From an uncultured Bacteroidota bacterium (GTDB taxonomy: Bacteria > Bacteroidota > Bacteroidia > Chitinophagales > Saprospiraceae): a stretch of 40,571 bases of DNA. The notes under the pieces are model-generated. The model saw only the letters and a program-made list of their open reading frames with translations, searched no databases and was not told where the DNA came from. The position numbers were made by a program, and so were the translations under genes. Below are positions 29,620-38,327 of this stretch, piece by piece. Location: positions 1 through 40,571 of the forward strand of contig CAIZLM010000124.1 in NCBI GenBank assembly GCA_903933805.1, written 5' to 3'. How positions within the stretch are numbered: position 1 is the stretch's first letter; each line of letters starts with the position of its first letter.

Positions 29620-29795
29620 AGTAATATTGGCAACACGTATTGCTTTCTGATCACACATATCTGGACCATGAGGACTTTTTCCTACACAGCCATTTGTAGT
29701 CAATAAATGCCAAAAAAAGTGCAGAGATACAGCGGTCTAAAGCCATCAATCTGCGCAATATACAACCTGAATCACAAACATAAACAGATCCAATC

Positions 29796-30071
29796 ATGCT
29801 CTCTGAACTCAAATCATTTCTTTTTCGCGGCGATGTGCTTTCGTTGGCCGTAGCGGTTGTCATTGCCGGCGCTTTTCAAAAAATTGTTGATTCTCTTGTA
29901 CTTGACGTCATTACACCGGCCATTGGCATGATCGTCGGTCAAACGGATTTCTCAGGTTTAATGCTGGGAGAAATTAAAATTGGCAATCTTATCACGGTTG
30001 TTGTGAATTTCTTGATTGTTGGCACGGTACTTTTTTTGGTGATTAAAGCTGCCAGTAAAAAGGTTGAGTAA
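29796..30071 (+). CDS. mscL: Short MscL-type mechanosensitive channel
   Basis: 91 residues. The N-terminal helix (MLSELKSFLFRGDVLSLAVA) and TM1 (VIAGAFQKIVDSLVLDVITP, then AIGMIVG) are typical of MscL, and TM2 (LITVVVNFLIVGTVLFLVIK) ends in a lysine-rich tail. Usual MscL is about 130 residues: here the periplasmic loop is only about 15 residues (DFSGLMLGEIKIGN) and the C-terminal cytoplasmic helix bundle is missing. It would open a large pore under membrane tension and release solutes on hypo-osmotic shock. No frameshift is seen; the stop is in place right after KKVE, 1-2 bp before a repeat relic. Confidence 0.88.
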   Translation: MLSELKSFLFRGDVLSLAVAVVIAGAFQKIVDSLVLDVITPAIGMIVGQTDFSGLMLGEIKIGNLITVVVNFLIVGTVLFLVIKAASKKVE

Positions 30072-30072
30072 T

Positions 30073-30114
30073 CGCAACCAGTCGTTTAGGTCGCGTCTAA
30101 GACAATTAAGTGGC
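30073..30114 (+). repeat. Relic of the element's left end
   Basis: GCAACCAGTCGTTTAGGTCG and CGTCTAAGACAATTAAGTGGC follow the L half (GCAACTGGTTAGCGTGGTCG, CGTCTGAGACAAAAAAGTGGC) with scattered changes. It begins right behind the mscL stop codon; the R half is missing. Confidence 0.6.
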
Positions 30115-30121
30115 TCATTGG

Positions 30122-30152
30122 GCAACTCATTGTGCAACTCATTGTACAATGA
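30122..30152. repeat. 12-bp tandem repeat and 14-bp palindrome upstream of gpmI
   Basis: GCAACTCATTGT occurs twice in direct tandem (30122-30133, 30134-30145). The second copy runs into the perfect palindrome TCATTGTACAATGA (30139-30152), and degenerate further copies flank it. It is 46 bp upstream of the gpmI ATG, in a position suited to a regulator site, but this could also be slippage. Confidence 0.45.
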
Positions 30153-30197
30153 ACGGTGCAATTCATGGTGCCACTCTACCAGTTTCAAAACTTCGTT

Positions 30198-31736
30198 ATG
30201 ACAAAAAAAGCGTTTCTACTCATACTTGACGGCTGGGGCCTGGGCCAGAAGCCGGAAGCTGATGCCATTTTTCAGGCCGACACCCCTTATTTTGATCAAC
30301 TTTGGGCAAGCTGTCCACACAGCACCCTTGTTACCTTCGGGGAAGAAGTGGGCTTGCCTGAAGGGCAAATGGGCAACTCCGAAGTGGGCCACCTCAATAT
30401 TGGCGCCGGCCGTATTGTCTGGCAAGAGTTGGCACGCATCAACAAGGCCGTCCGCGATCGGACGTTGCACAACAACGCAACGCTGCTCAAAGCCTTGGAT
30501 TACGCCAAATCAGCGGGCAAAGCGGTGCACCTCATGGGCTTGGTCAGCGATGGAGGTGTGCATTCCCATATTGATCACCTGAAAGCCCTCTGTGATATTG
30601 CCGTAGAACGCGGTTGTCCCAAGACGTATGTGCATGCTTTTACGGATGGTCGCGATTGTGATCCAAAAAGTGGCGCCGGCTTCATTGAAAGTTTGCTGCA
30701 GCACCTCCAAGACAAACCTGTTGCGCTCGCAACCGTTATCGGTCGCTACTACGCCATGGATCGGGATAAACGCTGGGAACGTGTCAAGTTGGCCTACGAT
30801 CTGCTTGTCAACGGGCTAGGGGAATCGGTCGATCATTTTCCCGAGGCTATCCGTAAAAGTTATGCGGCAGGGGTAAGTGACGAATTCCTACAACCCATGC
30901 TATCAGCCGCGCTGCCTGACAAACAAGCCGCCATCAAAGAAGGCGATGTTGTGATCAGTTTTAACTTTAGAACGGACCGCTGCCGTGAAATCACCCAAGT
31001 GCTTACGCAGGAGGACTTGCATGAGTTCAACATGCACGCCATGTCGCTTTATTATGTCACCATGACGCGTTATGATGACACCTATAGCAACGTACATGTA
31101 ATGTTTGAAAAAGACAACGTTACCATGACGTTGGGTGAAGTTTTGGAAAGGGCGGGCAAAACCCAGGTGCGCATTGCAGAAACAGAAAAATACCCCCACG
31201 TGACGTTTTTCTTTTCAGGTGGACGGGAATTGCCTTTTGTCGGAGAACGGAGAATTATGATTCCTTCGCCCAAAGTTGCCACCTATGATCTTCAACCTGA
31301 AATGAGCGCTGAGGGCATCACCCTGGCAATTATGGAAGATATACAGGCCAATACCCCCGATTTTATCTGCCTTAATTTTGCCAATACCGATATGGTTGGC
31401 CATACAGGGGTGTTCAGTGCGGCCATGAAAGCGGCCGAAACTGTTGATGCCTGCATCAGCCGAATCATACCCTTGGCACTTGAAAAAGGATACGAATGTA
31501 TCCTCATCGCTGACCACGGCAACTCAGATTATCTGATCAACGACGATGGCACCCCCAATACGGCCCACACCAAAAACCCGGTGCCCTGTATCCTTGTTTC
31601 CAGCAACCCAACGACTCAAAATTCCCTTCGCGCAGGGCGCTTGGCCGATGTCGCACCAACGTTGCTGGACTTATTGGGGGTTCAGAAACCACAAGAGATG
31701 TCTGGACAAAGCCTGTTGACACCGCTTCTTGTTTAA
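30198..31736 (+). CDS. gpmI: 2,3-bisphosphoglycerate-independent phosphoglycerate mutase
   Basis: 512 residues from ATG 30198. The frame is open further up, but the family starts with KKAFLLILDGWGLG, so the extra 14 codons are dropped. D11 (metal ligand) and the phospho-acceptor S61 in QMGNSEVGHLNIGAGR are present. So are H122 in SDGGVHSH, TDGRD (149-153), and the second metal site block NFANTDMVGHTG ... IADHGNSD ... AHTKNPVP. It interconverts 3- and 2-phosphoglycerate in glycolysis with two Mn ions. Length equals the family norm. Repeat copy I begins 7 bp after the stop. Confidence 0.97.
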   Translation: MTKKAFLLILDGWGLGQKPEADAIFQADTPYFDQLWASCPHSTLVTFGEEVGLPEGQMGNSEVGHLNIGAGRIVWQELARINKAVRDRTLHNNATLLKALDYAKSAGKAVHLMGLVSDGGVHSHIDHLKALCDIAVERGCPKTYVHAFTDGRDCDPKSGAGFIESLLQHLQDKPVALATVIGRYYAMDRDKRWERVKLAYDLLVNGLGESVDHFPEAIRKSYAAGVSDEFLQPMLSAALPDKQAAIKEGDVVISFNFRTDRCREITQVLTQEDLHEFNMHAMSLYYVTMTRYDDTYSNVHVMFEKDNVTMTLGEVLERAGKTQVRIAETEKYPHVTFFFSGGRELPFVGERRIMIPSPKVATYDLQPEMSAEGITLAIMEDIQANTPDFICLNFANTDMVGHTGVFSAAMKAAETVDACISRIIPLALEKGYECILIADHGNSDYLINDDGTPNTAHTKNPVPCILVSSNPTTQNSLRAGRLADVAPTLLDLLGVQKPQEMSGQSLLTPLLV

Positions 31737-31743
31737 AAACTTC

Positions 31744-31823
31744 GTAACTGGTTAGCGTGGTCGCGTCTGAGACAAAAAATGGCCACTTTTTTGTCTCAGA
31801 CAGCGTGCCACCTAATCAGTTGC
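31744..31823 (+). repeat. Dispersed palindromic element, short copy I
   Basis: 80 bp, L-R order. The inner stem is perfect over 15 bp: GTCTGAGACAAAAAA (31765-31779) against TTTTTTGTCTCAGAC (31787-31801) with a 7-nt loop. The termini GTAACTGGTTAG and CTAATCAGTTGC also pair. It is the clearest hairpin of the family, right behind gpmI. Confidence 0.9.
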
Positions 31824-31886
31824 GCGTAAACTTTCCTACAGGGCAATTTCTGACAAAAACCTGACGCCTGATACGCCAACTATCCA

Positions 31887-31894
31887 TAATTTTG
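31887..31894 (+). promoter_or_regulatory. -7 box of the PD40 protein gene
   Basis: TAATTTTG fits TAnnTTTG exactly; transcript start about 31901, leader about 13 nt to ATG 31914. No clear -33 element. Confidence 0.5.
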
Positions 31895-31913
31895 CGCCAA
31901 AATCAAAACACTT

Positions 31914-33002
31914 ATGCGCCAATTTATGCTTTCGCTTACTTTTCTGGCTTTGTTGCAAATGCCAATTATTGCACAAAACCATCCCGTACCTGCAGCAGCC
32001 ACCACGCCAATACCTGAAACCCACCTAAAAAACATTCGTCAGTTGACGTTCGGTGGTGACAATGCTGAAGCCTACTGGAGCCCCGACAGCAAATCCCTCA
32101 CTTTCCAAAGCAACAATGCCAAGTGGGGACTCCAATGCGATCAAATTTTTACCATGAAGGTGAAAGATGCTGCAGGAGATAGCACCTACAAGCCTCAAAC
32201 CATCAGCACCCTGAAGGGCAGGACAACCTGCTCGTTCTTCATGCCCGATGGCAAGCACATCCTCTATGCCAGTACCCACGAAGGTGGTGCTTCCTGCCCA
32301 CATACCCCCGATTTGAGGGCGGGCGGCAAATATCTTTGGCCTGTTTTTGAGACCTTTGACATTTACATCGCTGATTTGAAAGGAAACATCACCAAGCAAC
32401 TGACCAACACCCCCGGTTATGATGCGGAGGCCGTATTGAGTCCCAAAGGCGATAAAATTCTCTTCACCAGTGATCGGTCTGGCGACTTGGAGTTGTGGAC
32501 CATGAACATTGATGGTACCAACCAAAAACAAATCACCTTTGATTTGGGCTACGACGGTGGTGGTTTTTTCAGCCCGGATGGCGCCCAAATTGTGTTTCGT
32601 GCCAGCCGACCCAAAACCGCAGAGGAGATCAAAGAATACCGTGATTATCTTGCGCAACACTTGGTGGCGCCAACCAACATGGAAATATATACCTGCAACG
32701 CGGATGGTTCCAACCTGCGTCAGATCACCCACCTTGGCAAGGCCAATTGGGCGCCATTTTTTCACCCAGCCGGAAAAAAAATTATCTTTAGCAGCAACCA
32801 CTTGTCCAGTCGCGGATATGATTTTCAGTTGTATATGATCAATGCCGACGGTTCCGGTACGGTGGAGCAGATTACCAGTCAGAGCATATTCAATTCATTT
32901 CCAATGTTTTCCCCCGATGGAAAACAGTTGTCGTTCAGTTCCAACCGCAACAACGGCGCCACCCGAGATACCAACGTATTTGTGGCAGACTGGGTGGATT
33001 AG
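31914..33002 (+). CDS. Exported TolB/PD40-type beta-propeller protein
   Basis: 362 residues with a signal peptide (MRQFMLSLTFLALLQMPIIAQ). Five or more PD40/TolB-like blades are visible: AYWSPDSKSLTFQS, FFMPDGKHILYAS, AVLSPKGDKILFTSDRSGD, GFFSPDGAQIVFRAS, PFFHPAGKKIIFSSN and PMFSPDGKQLSFSSNR, with WTMNIDGTNQKQITFD and YTCNADGSNLRQIT between. The fold suits protein or peptide binding in the periplasm. No peptidase domain is attached, unlike DPP-IV-type relatives, and it is not next to tol/pal genes, so it is not assigned as TolB. Confidence 0.82.
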   Translation: MRQFMLSLTFLALLQMPIIAQNHPVPAAATTPIPETHLKNIRQLTFGGDNAEAYWSPDSKSLTFQSNNAKWGLQCDQIFTMKVKDAAGDSTYKPQTISTLKGRTTCSFFMPDGKHILYASTHEGGASCPHTPDLRAGGKYLWPVFETFDIYIADLKGNITKQLTNTPGYDAEAVLSPKGDKILFTSDRSGDLELWTMNIDGTNQKQITFDLGYDGGGFFSPDGAQIVFRASRPKTAEEIKEYRDYLAQHLVAPTNMEIYTCNADGSNLRQITHLGKANWAPFFHPAGKKIIFSSNHLSSRGYDFQLYMINADGSGTVEQITSQSIFNSFPMFSPDGKQLSFSSNRNNGATRDTNVFVADWVD

Positions 33003-33090
33003 CCCGCACAGATTTTTTTTGCCAATTAATTCCATAAAATGACAGACTTTGGTGGGCGTTTTCGAAAGAGAACGCCCATTTTGTTTATAG

Positions 33091-33251
33091 GTAACTGGTT
33101 AGGTGGCACGCTGTCTGGCCCAAAAAGGTCCATTTTCCGCCATATTTCGCCCATTTTTTTGACCGTAGCAGCGCAACGGTCAAAAAAATCCGCTTCGACT
33201 GGCAAAAAATGGCCACTTTATGTCTCAGACGCAACCACGCCAACCAGTTAC
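33091..33251 (-). repeat. Dispersed palindromic element, full copy J (reverse orientation)
   Basis: 161 bp with symmetric ends GTAACTGGTTAGG / CCAACCAGTTAC, R half first, and the central GACCGTAGCAGCGCAACGGTC palindrome. GTTTATAG (33083-33090) and GTTTTTAG (33252-33259) stand immediately outside the ends, a candidate 8-bp target duplication with one mismatch. Confidence 0.9.
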
Positions 33252-33275
33252 GTTTTTAGAACCAAACCATTAACC

Positions 33276-35072
33276 ATGTCCCGTTTTTCCTTAATTGCGT
33301 TGTTCCTTTCCGGGGCACTGTTGGTGGCCTCTTCCATTTTTTATTATCCGAAATGGCAAAAGGCCGATACCGAAGCCACCATCAGTTGGGATGTTTCTGG
33401 TTATTACCTCTATTTGCCGGCAGCGATTGTGTACCAAGACATAAAAGAGTTGAAATGGTGGGGTGCTATTGAGCAACAATACCACCCAGGCCCTGGGATG
33501 GGACAGGCTTTTAAGCATCCGTCGGGGAATTATGTGCTAAAATATCCAATGGGTCAGGCATTGCAGTTTCTGCCATGGTTTTTGACGGCGCACGTATTGG
33601 CTGAGCCACTGGGATATCCGGCAGATGGATTTTCCAGGCCATACCAAGCTGCCATCAGTTGGGGAAGCTTGGTGGTTGCCTTGCTTGGTTTGTGGTTTTT
33701 GCGTCGGGTTTTATTGCTTTATTTTTCGGATGGTATTGTTGCTTCGGTGTTGGTGCTCCTTGTATTTGGCAGCAACTACTTGGAATATGCTGGCATCACG
33801 GGTGCAATGACCCACAACTGGCTGTTTACCTTGTACAGTATCTTGCTTTTCAGCACGATACATTTCTACAGAAGGCCCACCTTTGGCTGGGCGGCGCTGA
33901 TCGGGTTGTTGGTTGGCTGGGCGGTATTGACCCGCCCCACAGAAATCATTGCAGCGATGATACCTATTTTTTGGGGTGTCCATTCGATGGCTACCCTACG
34001 CCAACGCATAACTTTTTTAAAAGCTCATTTTTTAAAAGCAATATTGGCGGCCTGTATTGCCGGATCGGTAATATTTTTACAGTTGTTGTACTGGAAATAC
34101 GCATCGGGTGAATGGTTGGTGTACAGCTATGAAGGGCAGGGGTTCACTTGGTTTCCGCCACACATTGAAGACGTTATGTGGAGTGCTCGCGCGGGGTGGC
34201 TGGTGTACTCGCCTGCCATGATTTTCGCAGTGGTGGGGTTGTTTATGCTGCGCCGGCGTTTGCCGGCTGTTTTTCCAACGGTATTGGTGTACTGTTTAAC
34301 GGCCTTGTACATCACATCGGCTTGGGATATTTGGTGGTATGGTGGCAGTTTAGGGCAGCGCGCGATGGTACAAACGTATCCGCTTTGGGCATTTGGAATC
34401 GCTGCTTTTATATCGTGGCAATCGCAGAAAATATGGCGCCGTTGGGTGTTTTTGGTCGGTGTTTTTATCGGAGTGTACCTGAATCTTTGGTGGAGTCACC
34501 AGGCGCATCGGGGAGGATTGTTTTTGGGTGAGCAAATGACGCGGCGCTATGTAATTAAAATTCTGGGCCGTTATGAGGTAGAGCGTGACTGGCTAAAATT
34601 ATTGGACACCAAGGAAGCCTTCCAGGGCGATGCTAGGCACAACGTTCAGGAGGCTTTTTCCGACAATTTTGACCTTGACAGCACCGACATGGTAACCGCT
34701 GTATCACCTATTCGTGGCGCCAAATCGCTGGTGCTCGACCAAGATCACCCGTTTTCGCCGGAATTTGAGTTGCCTGAGGGGATCCGAGCGCATCATTGGC
34801 TGCGGGCATCCATCACGTTCCGTTGTCAGCCCAAGGAATGGGAATGGTGGGCGATGACCCAGTTTGTCGTGCGGTTCAAACAAGGCGATAAAATCATCAA
34901 GGACCGGATGATACGCCTACAGCGCCACGTGGACGGCAGCGAAGAAAAGCGAATTTTTTTTGACACTAAAATTCCAACAGAATCCTTTGACCGTGCCACC
35001 ATATACTTATGGAACAGCGGGAGCAACAAAACCATCCTGCTAGATGATTTGCAGGTAGAAACCTTCGACTGA
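33276..35072 (+). CDS. Polytopic membrane protein, GT-C glycosyltransferase-like
   Basis: 598 residues from ATG 33276. The frame is open back to 33039, but those 79 codons are the translation of repeat copy J and are not part of the gene. A first hydrophobic helix is followed by ISWDVSGYYLYLPA, an acidic residue in the first outer loop as in GT-C enzymes. Then come about nine more membrane segments, with TRPTEIIAA and WYGGSLGQRAMVQTYP typical of ArnT/PMT-like proteins. The C-terminal ~170 residues are soluble and beta-rich. Donor and acceptor are unknown. The next gene downstream is an MBOAT acyltransferase, so a surface glycan role is conceivable. Confidence 0.75.
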   Translation: MSRFSLIALFLSGALLVASSIFYYPKWQKADTEATISWDVSGYYLYLPAAIVYQDIKELKWWGAIEQQYHPGPGMGQAFKHPSGNYVLKYPMGQALQFLPWFLTAHVLAEPLGYPADGFSRPYQAAISWGSLVVALLGLWFLRRVLLLYFSDGIVASVLVLLVFGSNYLEYAGITGAMTHNWLFTLYSILLFSTIHFYRRPTFGWAALIGLLVGWAVLTRPTEIIAAMIPIFWGVHSMATLRQRITFLKAHFLKAILAACIAGSVIFLQLLYWKYASGEWLVYSYEGQGFTWFPPHIEDVMWSARAGWLVYSPAMIFAVVGLFMLRRRLPAVFPTVLVYCLTALYITSAWDIWWYGGSLGQRAMVQTYPLWAFGIAAFISWQSQKIWRRWVFLVGVFIGVYLNLWWSHQAHRGGLFLGEQMTRRYVIKILGRYEVERDWLKLLDTKEAFQGDARHNVQEAFSDNFDLDSTDMVTAVSPIRGAKSLVLDQDHPFSPEFELPEGIRAHHWLRASITFRCQPKEWEWWAMTQFVVRFKQGDKIIKDRMIRLQRHVDGSEEKRIFFDTKIPTESFDRATIYLWNSGSNKTILLDDLQVETFD

Positions 35073-35167
35073 TTCGACAGGAACATAGGGTGTTTTTTCA
35101 GAGACGGGAAACCTATAATCGTGAAATTTCATGGAAGTGTACATAGCTGTGCAATCCCTTTTTACTG

Positions 35168-35328
35168 TTAACTGGTTAGGCGGCACGTTGTCTGGCCCAA
35201 AAAGGTTCGTTTTCTGCCACACTTCGCGCATTTTTTTGACCGTATCGATGCTACCGCCTGTAAAATCAGTTTCTATTGGCAAAAAATAAGCACTTATTTG
35301 TCTCAGACGCGACCACCTAACCAGTTAC
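35168..35328 (-). repeat. Dispersed palindromic element, full copy K (reverse orientation)
   Basis: 161 bp, TTAACTGGTTAGGCGGCACG at the left and GCGACCACCTAACCAGTTAC at the right, with a partly decayed central palindrome (GACCGTATCGATGCTACCG). TACTGTTA occurs at both edges (35163-35170 and 35326-35333), overlapping the element termini. Confidence 0.88.
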
Positions 35329-35331
35329 TGT

Positions 35332-35339
35332 TACTTTTG
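35332..35339 (+). promoter_or_regulatory. -7 box of the MBOAT gene
   Basis: TACTTTTG fits TAnnTTTG exactly and lies 3 bp outside repeat copy K. The transcript would start at about 35346, at the GTG start codon itself, suggesting a leaderless or nearly leaderless mRNA. Confidence 0.45.
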
Positions 35340-35346
35340 CGTTATT

Positions 35347-36813
35347 GTGTTTGAACTCGATCCAGCCAAGATACTCCATTTGTTCGTCTATGACCCAGAC
35401 GCTAAGTTGCTGTTCAACAGTGGACTCTTTATTTTTTTATTTTTTGGGTTCATGGCAGTCTACCGGTTGTTGTTGCCACACCAGCGTTTGCGCATACTTT
35501 GGGTAACCCTTTTTTCCCTCTATTTTTACTATAAGTGTGCGGGTATATATTGGCTGTTACACGTTGTCATCGTCGTAGTTGATTACCATTTGGCGCATTG
35601 GATGGAAAATGCCGCCACGCGAAGGGAAAAAACTGCCTTGTTGGCAACCAGTTTGGTGGTAAATTTGGGGATGTTGGTATTTTTCAAGTACAACATCTAT
35701 TCTGAATTGTGGAGTGAGCTTTCTGGAGCGCCCTTTGATCCTTCGAAGGTTTTCCTACCGGTCGGCATTTCATTTTTTACATTTCAATCGTTGAGTTACA
35801 CCATAGATGTGTACCGTGGGGAGCTAAAATCATTGGATAACATCCTTGATTACGCATTTTTCGTCACATTTTTTCCGCAAATGGTTGCTGGCCCGATCGT
35901 GCGTGCAGCGGATTTTATTCCACAAATACACAAGGAGCCCCTCGTAACCCGCGAAGATTTTGGTCGGGGAATATTCTTGATTGGTACCGGGTTGTTTAAG
36001 AAGGCTGTCATTTCAGATTATATCAGCGCCAACTTTGTTGACCGAGTGTTTGATTCTCCGTTACAATACACGGGCATGGAAAACTTGTTTGCAGTGTACG
36101 GATACGCGATGCAGATTTATTGCGACTTCAGCGGGTATTCCGACATGGCCATTGGCATTGCCCTACTTATAGGATTCAAATTTCCCATCAACTTTGACTC
36201 GCCCTATCAGTCAACCAGTATTACTGAATTTTGGCGCAGGTGGCACATTTCTTTGTCCACATGGTTGCGCGATTACCTGTACGTACCATTGGGTGGTAAC
36301 CGCAAAGGTCGCTGGCGAACCTACCTGAACCTGATGCTGACGATGCTGTTGGGAGGCCTTTGGCATGGAGCGGCGTTTCGTTACATCATTTGGGGCGCAC
36401 TACACGGGTTGGCCTTGGTGGTTGAGCGATTATTTAAAGAGAATGTGTCCACTGCGCCGGGTCAGTTTCGCACGTTGTTGGGTGGTTTTTTCACCTTTCA
36501 TTTTATATGTTTTTGTTGGATTTTCTTTCGTGCGCAAGGCATGGAAAATGTGCAAAACATGCTTAGTCAGATATGGTATAACTTTGAGCCACAGTTTTTA
36601 ACCTCGTTTTTGGACGGATATGCCGGGGTGGTGTTCTGGGTCTCACTCGGGTACTCGTTACACTTCATGCCATCCAATTGGGAAATATGGGCTCAAAAGA
36701 CGGTGGTTGACGCCCCCTTATTTGCCAAAGTCTTGGTCACATTGCTCATCATCATGCTGGTCATGCAAATAAAATCCGCAGAGGTACAGCCCTTTATTTA
36801 TTTTCAATTTTAG
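35347..36813 (+). CDS. MBOAT-family O-acyltransferase (AlgI/DltB-like)
   Basis: 488 residues. GTG 35347 is used because the first ATG would remove the first membrane helix. About eleven membrane segments. Family signatures: FLPVGISFFTFQSLSYTIDV, FFPQMVAGPIVRA, the conserved EFWRRWHISLSTWLRDYLYV (H300) followed by PLGGNR, and GGLWHGAAFRYIIWG with the catalytic-type histidine H340. AlgI-like MBOATs move acyl groups, usually acetyl, across the membrane to exopolysaccharides. The SGNH/AlgJ-X-type partner often encoded next door is absent, so the acceptor is unknown. The stop is 11 bp from the stop of the convergent lipoprotein gene. Confidence 0.9.
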   Translation: MFELDPAKILHLFVYDPDAKLLFNSGLFIFLFFGFMAVYRLLLPHQRLRILWVTLFSLYFYYKCAGIYWLLHVVIVVVDYHLAHWMENAATRREKTALLATSLVVNLGMLVFFKYNIYSELWSELSGAPFDPSKVFLPVGISFFTFQSLSYTIDVYRGELKSLDNILDYAFFVTFFPQMVAGPIVRAADFIPQIHKEPLVTREDFGRGIFLIGTGLFKKAVISDYISANFVDRVFDSPLQYTGMENLFAVYGYAMQIYCDFSGYSDMAIGIALLIGFKFPINFDSPYQSTSITEFWRRWHISLSTWLRDYLYVPLGGNRKGRWRTYLNLMLTMLLGGLWHGAAFRYIIWGALHGLALVVERLFKENVSTAPGQFRTLLGGFFTFHFICFCWIFFRAQGMENVQNMLSQIWYNFEPQFLTSFLDGYAGVVFWVSLGYSLHFMPSNWEIWAQKTVVDAPLFAKVLVTLLIIMLVMQIKSAEVQPFIYFQF

Positions 36814-36824
36814 TGCAAATCGCA

Positions 36825-38135
36825 TTACAATATACGTTCTTTACCCAAATACCCCGCACGGGCCTGCCACAATACATCTGCGGCATTTAGGTAATGCTGT
36901 ATAATTACTTCATAAGACAGCACTTTTTCATAGGACTCCGCCCGGGCGGTTACGCCATCATTGAAATCATAATTGCTCAAGGGATGGTACAGGTCTGCCA
37001 ATGGCGCCGGTATATCGGGGAGGCGGTAATCGAGGATGCCATTCCGCGGTTTTGTCAACACTTCCCACGAGATGTTGAGATGAATACCGTATCCATTTCG
37101 GGTGCGGGTGAACGCCAATAGATCAAAATCGCCGAGGCATTGGACAGCGAACAGGCGTTTGTCGGACAAACTTGTTGGCGCCAGGTCAAAACCAGGTTTG
37201 GGCAAAGTAGGTGGCATAGAACTGTAAAAGTGATCACTGAGGTAGGTATAACCTCCTGCGTCAGATGCTGTTCCCCGCAATTGAAGCCTGAACCCGTTGT
37301 AAGGCCGATTGGCATTGAAAAGGTCGTTGTTGACAGGCTCGAAAATTTCCACCTTATCCAGGAATGGAACAAAGGTTCCGGGCGGACGAAGGGGCTGGCT
37401 TAAAGGCAAAAACTGAAGTTTTGCCGTGTCAACGATGCCATCCACTTGATATTTCCAATCCGCAACGAATGGAAAATTGAGCGTGAGGGGAGGGGCAAAA
37501 ATGGGCAACATAAGGTTTACGTCCAGTGTATTTGCCTCTACCGTTTCGCCACCGATGTTGTTGAAACGGACAAATCGCCAAAAAGGATTGCCATCCACGA
37601 GCACCCGAATCCAGCATTGTCCGGTGTGGTAGCACCAATAGTCGCCGGTGAAGTTGTTGCTTGCTTCCGGCTTCGTAATCGCATAGGCATCCGGAACCAC
37701 GATGCTGTCCAGCGTATTCATGCCGGTGAGTGAAAACTGGACAGATGAAGCCCGCTGAAAAACAGAATTTTGGAGATGTATGGATTGCCGGCTTCCTAGG
37801 TTTGTGTACGTTGAAAGGCTCAGAAACGTATCGCGAACACCAGTTCCTGGCGCGTCCAGGGTGGTTATTTTTACGACAGTACAGTCGAAGTTATCCGCGG
37901 GGGTACTGTTGGGCACCTGTAAAAGAATGGTGTCATTTTCGGGCACCCAACGGAAGGCTTTGGTGGCTCCCGTGTTTGGGTCGCTGACGAAAACAGCAAA
38001 ACGCGCATTCAAAGCATCGAAATCATTCCGCACCAAGAGTTCAAAGACTGGCGCTGGTTCTGGAGACACTTGGTTTTTTTCGCAGGAAAAAAAAGAAAAA
38101 ATGATAAAAAACGCGATCGATCCTCGGATATTCAT
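36825..38135 (-). CDS. Lipoprotein of unknown function
   Basis: 436 residues from ATG 38135; a GTG nine bases earlier is possible. The N-terminus MNIRGSIAFFIIFSFFSC is a lipoprotein signal with the acylated cysteine at about C18, followed by EKNQVSPEPAP. The rest is beta-rich without a motif I recognise; a KPEASNNFTGDYWCYHTGQC stretch may hold a disulfide. It resembles the general style of Bacteroidota surface lipoproteins but not a named family I can defend. It stands alone on the minus strand between MBOAT and the LOG-family gene. Confidence 0.75.
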   Translation of the reverse strand: MNIRGSIAFFIIFSFFSCEKNQVSPEPAPVFELLVRNDFDALNARFAVFVSDPNTGATKAFRWVPENDTILLQVPNSTPADNFDCTVVKITTLDAPGTGVRDTFLSLSTYTNLGSRQSIHLQNSVFQRASSVQFSLTGMNTLDSIVVPDAYAITKPEASNNFTGDYWCYHTGQCWIRVLVDGNPFWRFVRFNNIGGETVEANTLDVNLMLPIFAPPLTLNFPFVADWKYQVDGIVDTAKLQFLPLSQPLRPPGTFVPFLDKVEIFEPVNNDLFNANRPYNGFRLQLRGTASDAGGYTYLSDHFYSSMPPTLPKPGFDLAPTSLSDKRLFAVQCLGDFDLLAFTRTRNGYGIHLNISWEVLTKPRNGILDYRLPDIPAPLADLYHPLSNYDFNDGVTARAESYEKVLSYEVIIQHYLNAADVLWQARAGYLGKERIL

Positions 38136-38327
38136 AGCAAACACGGTTGATGTTTCTTTTATTCAACGAAAAGAACTGCGTATTGTTTTACGGTTGTGGA
38201 ACGTGAAATAGCGCCCTAAAAACACATTCTTAAAAAAAACATCCCCTACATGTAAGGTATGACGGATATTCGCCCCTTCAAATGACCCCAATATCCACTT
38301 TTCCATCTTTTAGAACGACTAATTATC

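Noticed and set aside
29353-29703. 116-codon open frame on the minus strand between rluA-like gene and mscL
   Set aside because: Runs through decayed repeats; no recognisable motif and no neighbour support.
33039-33275. N-terminal extension of the GT-C-like protein
   Set aside because: These 79 codons run through repeat copy J; the signal-like start at ATG 33276 is the natural one.
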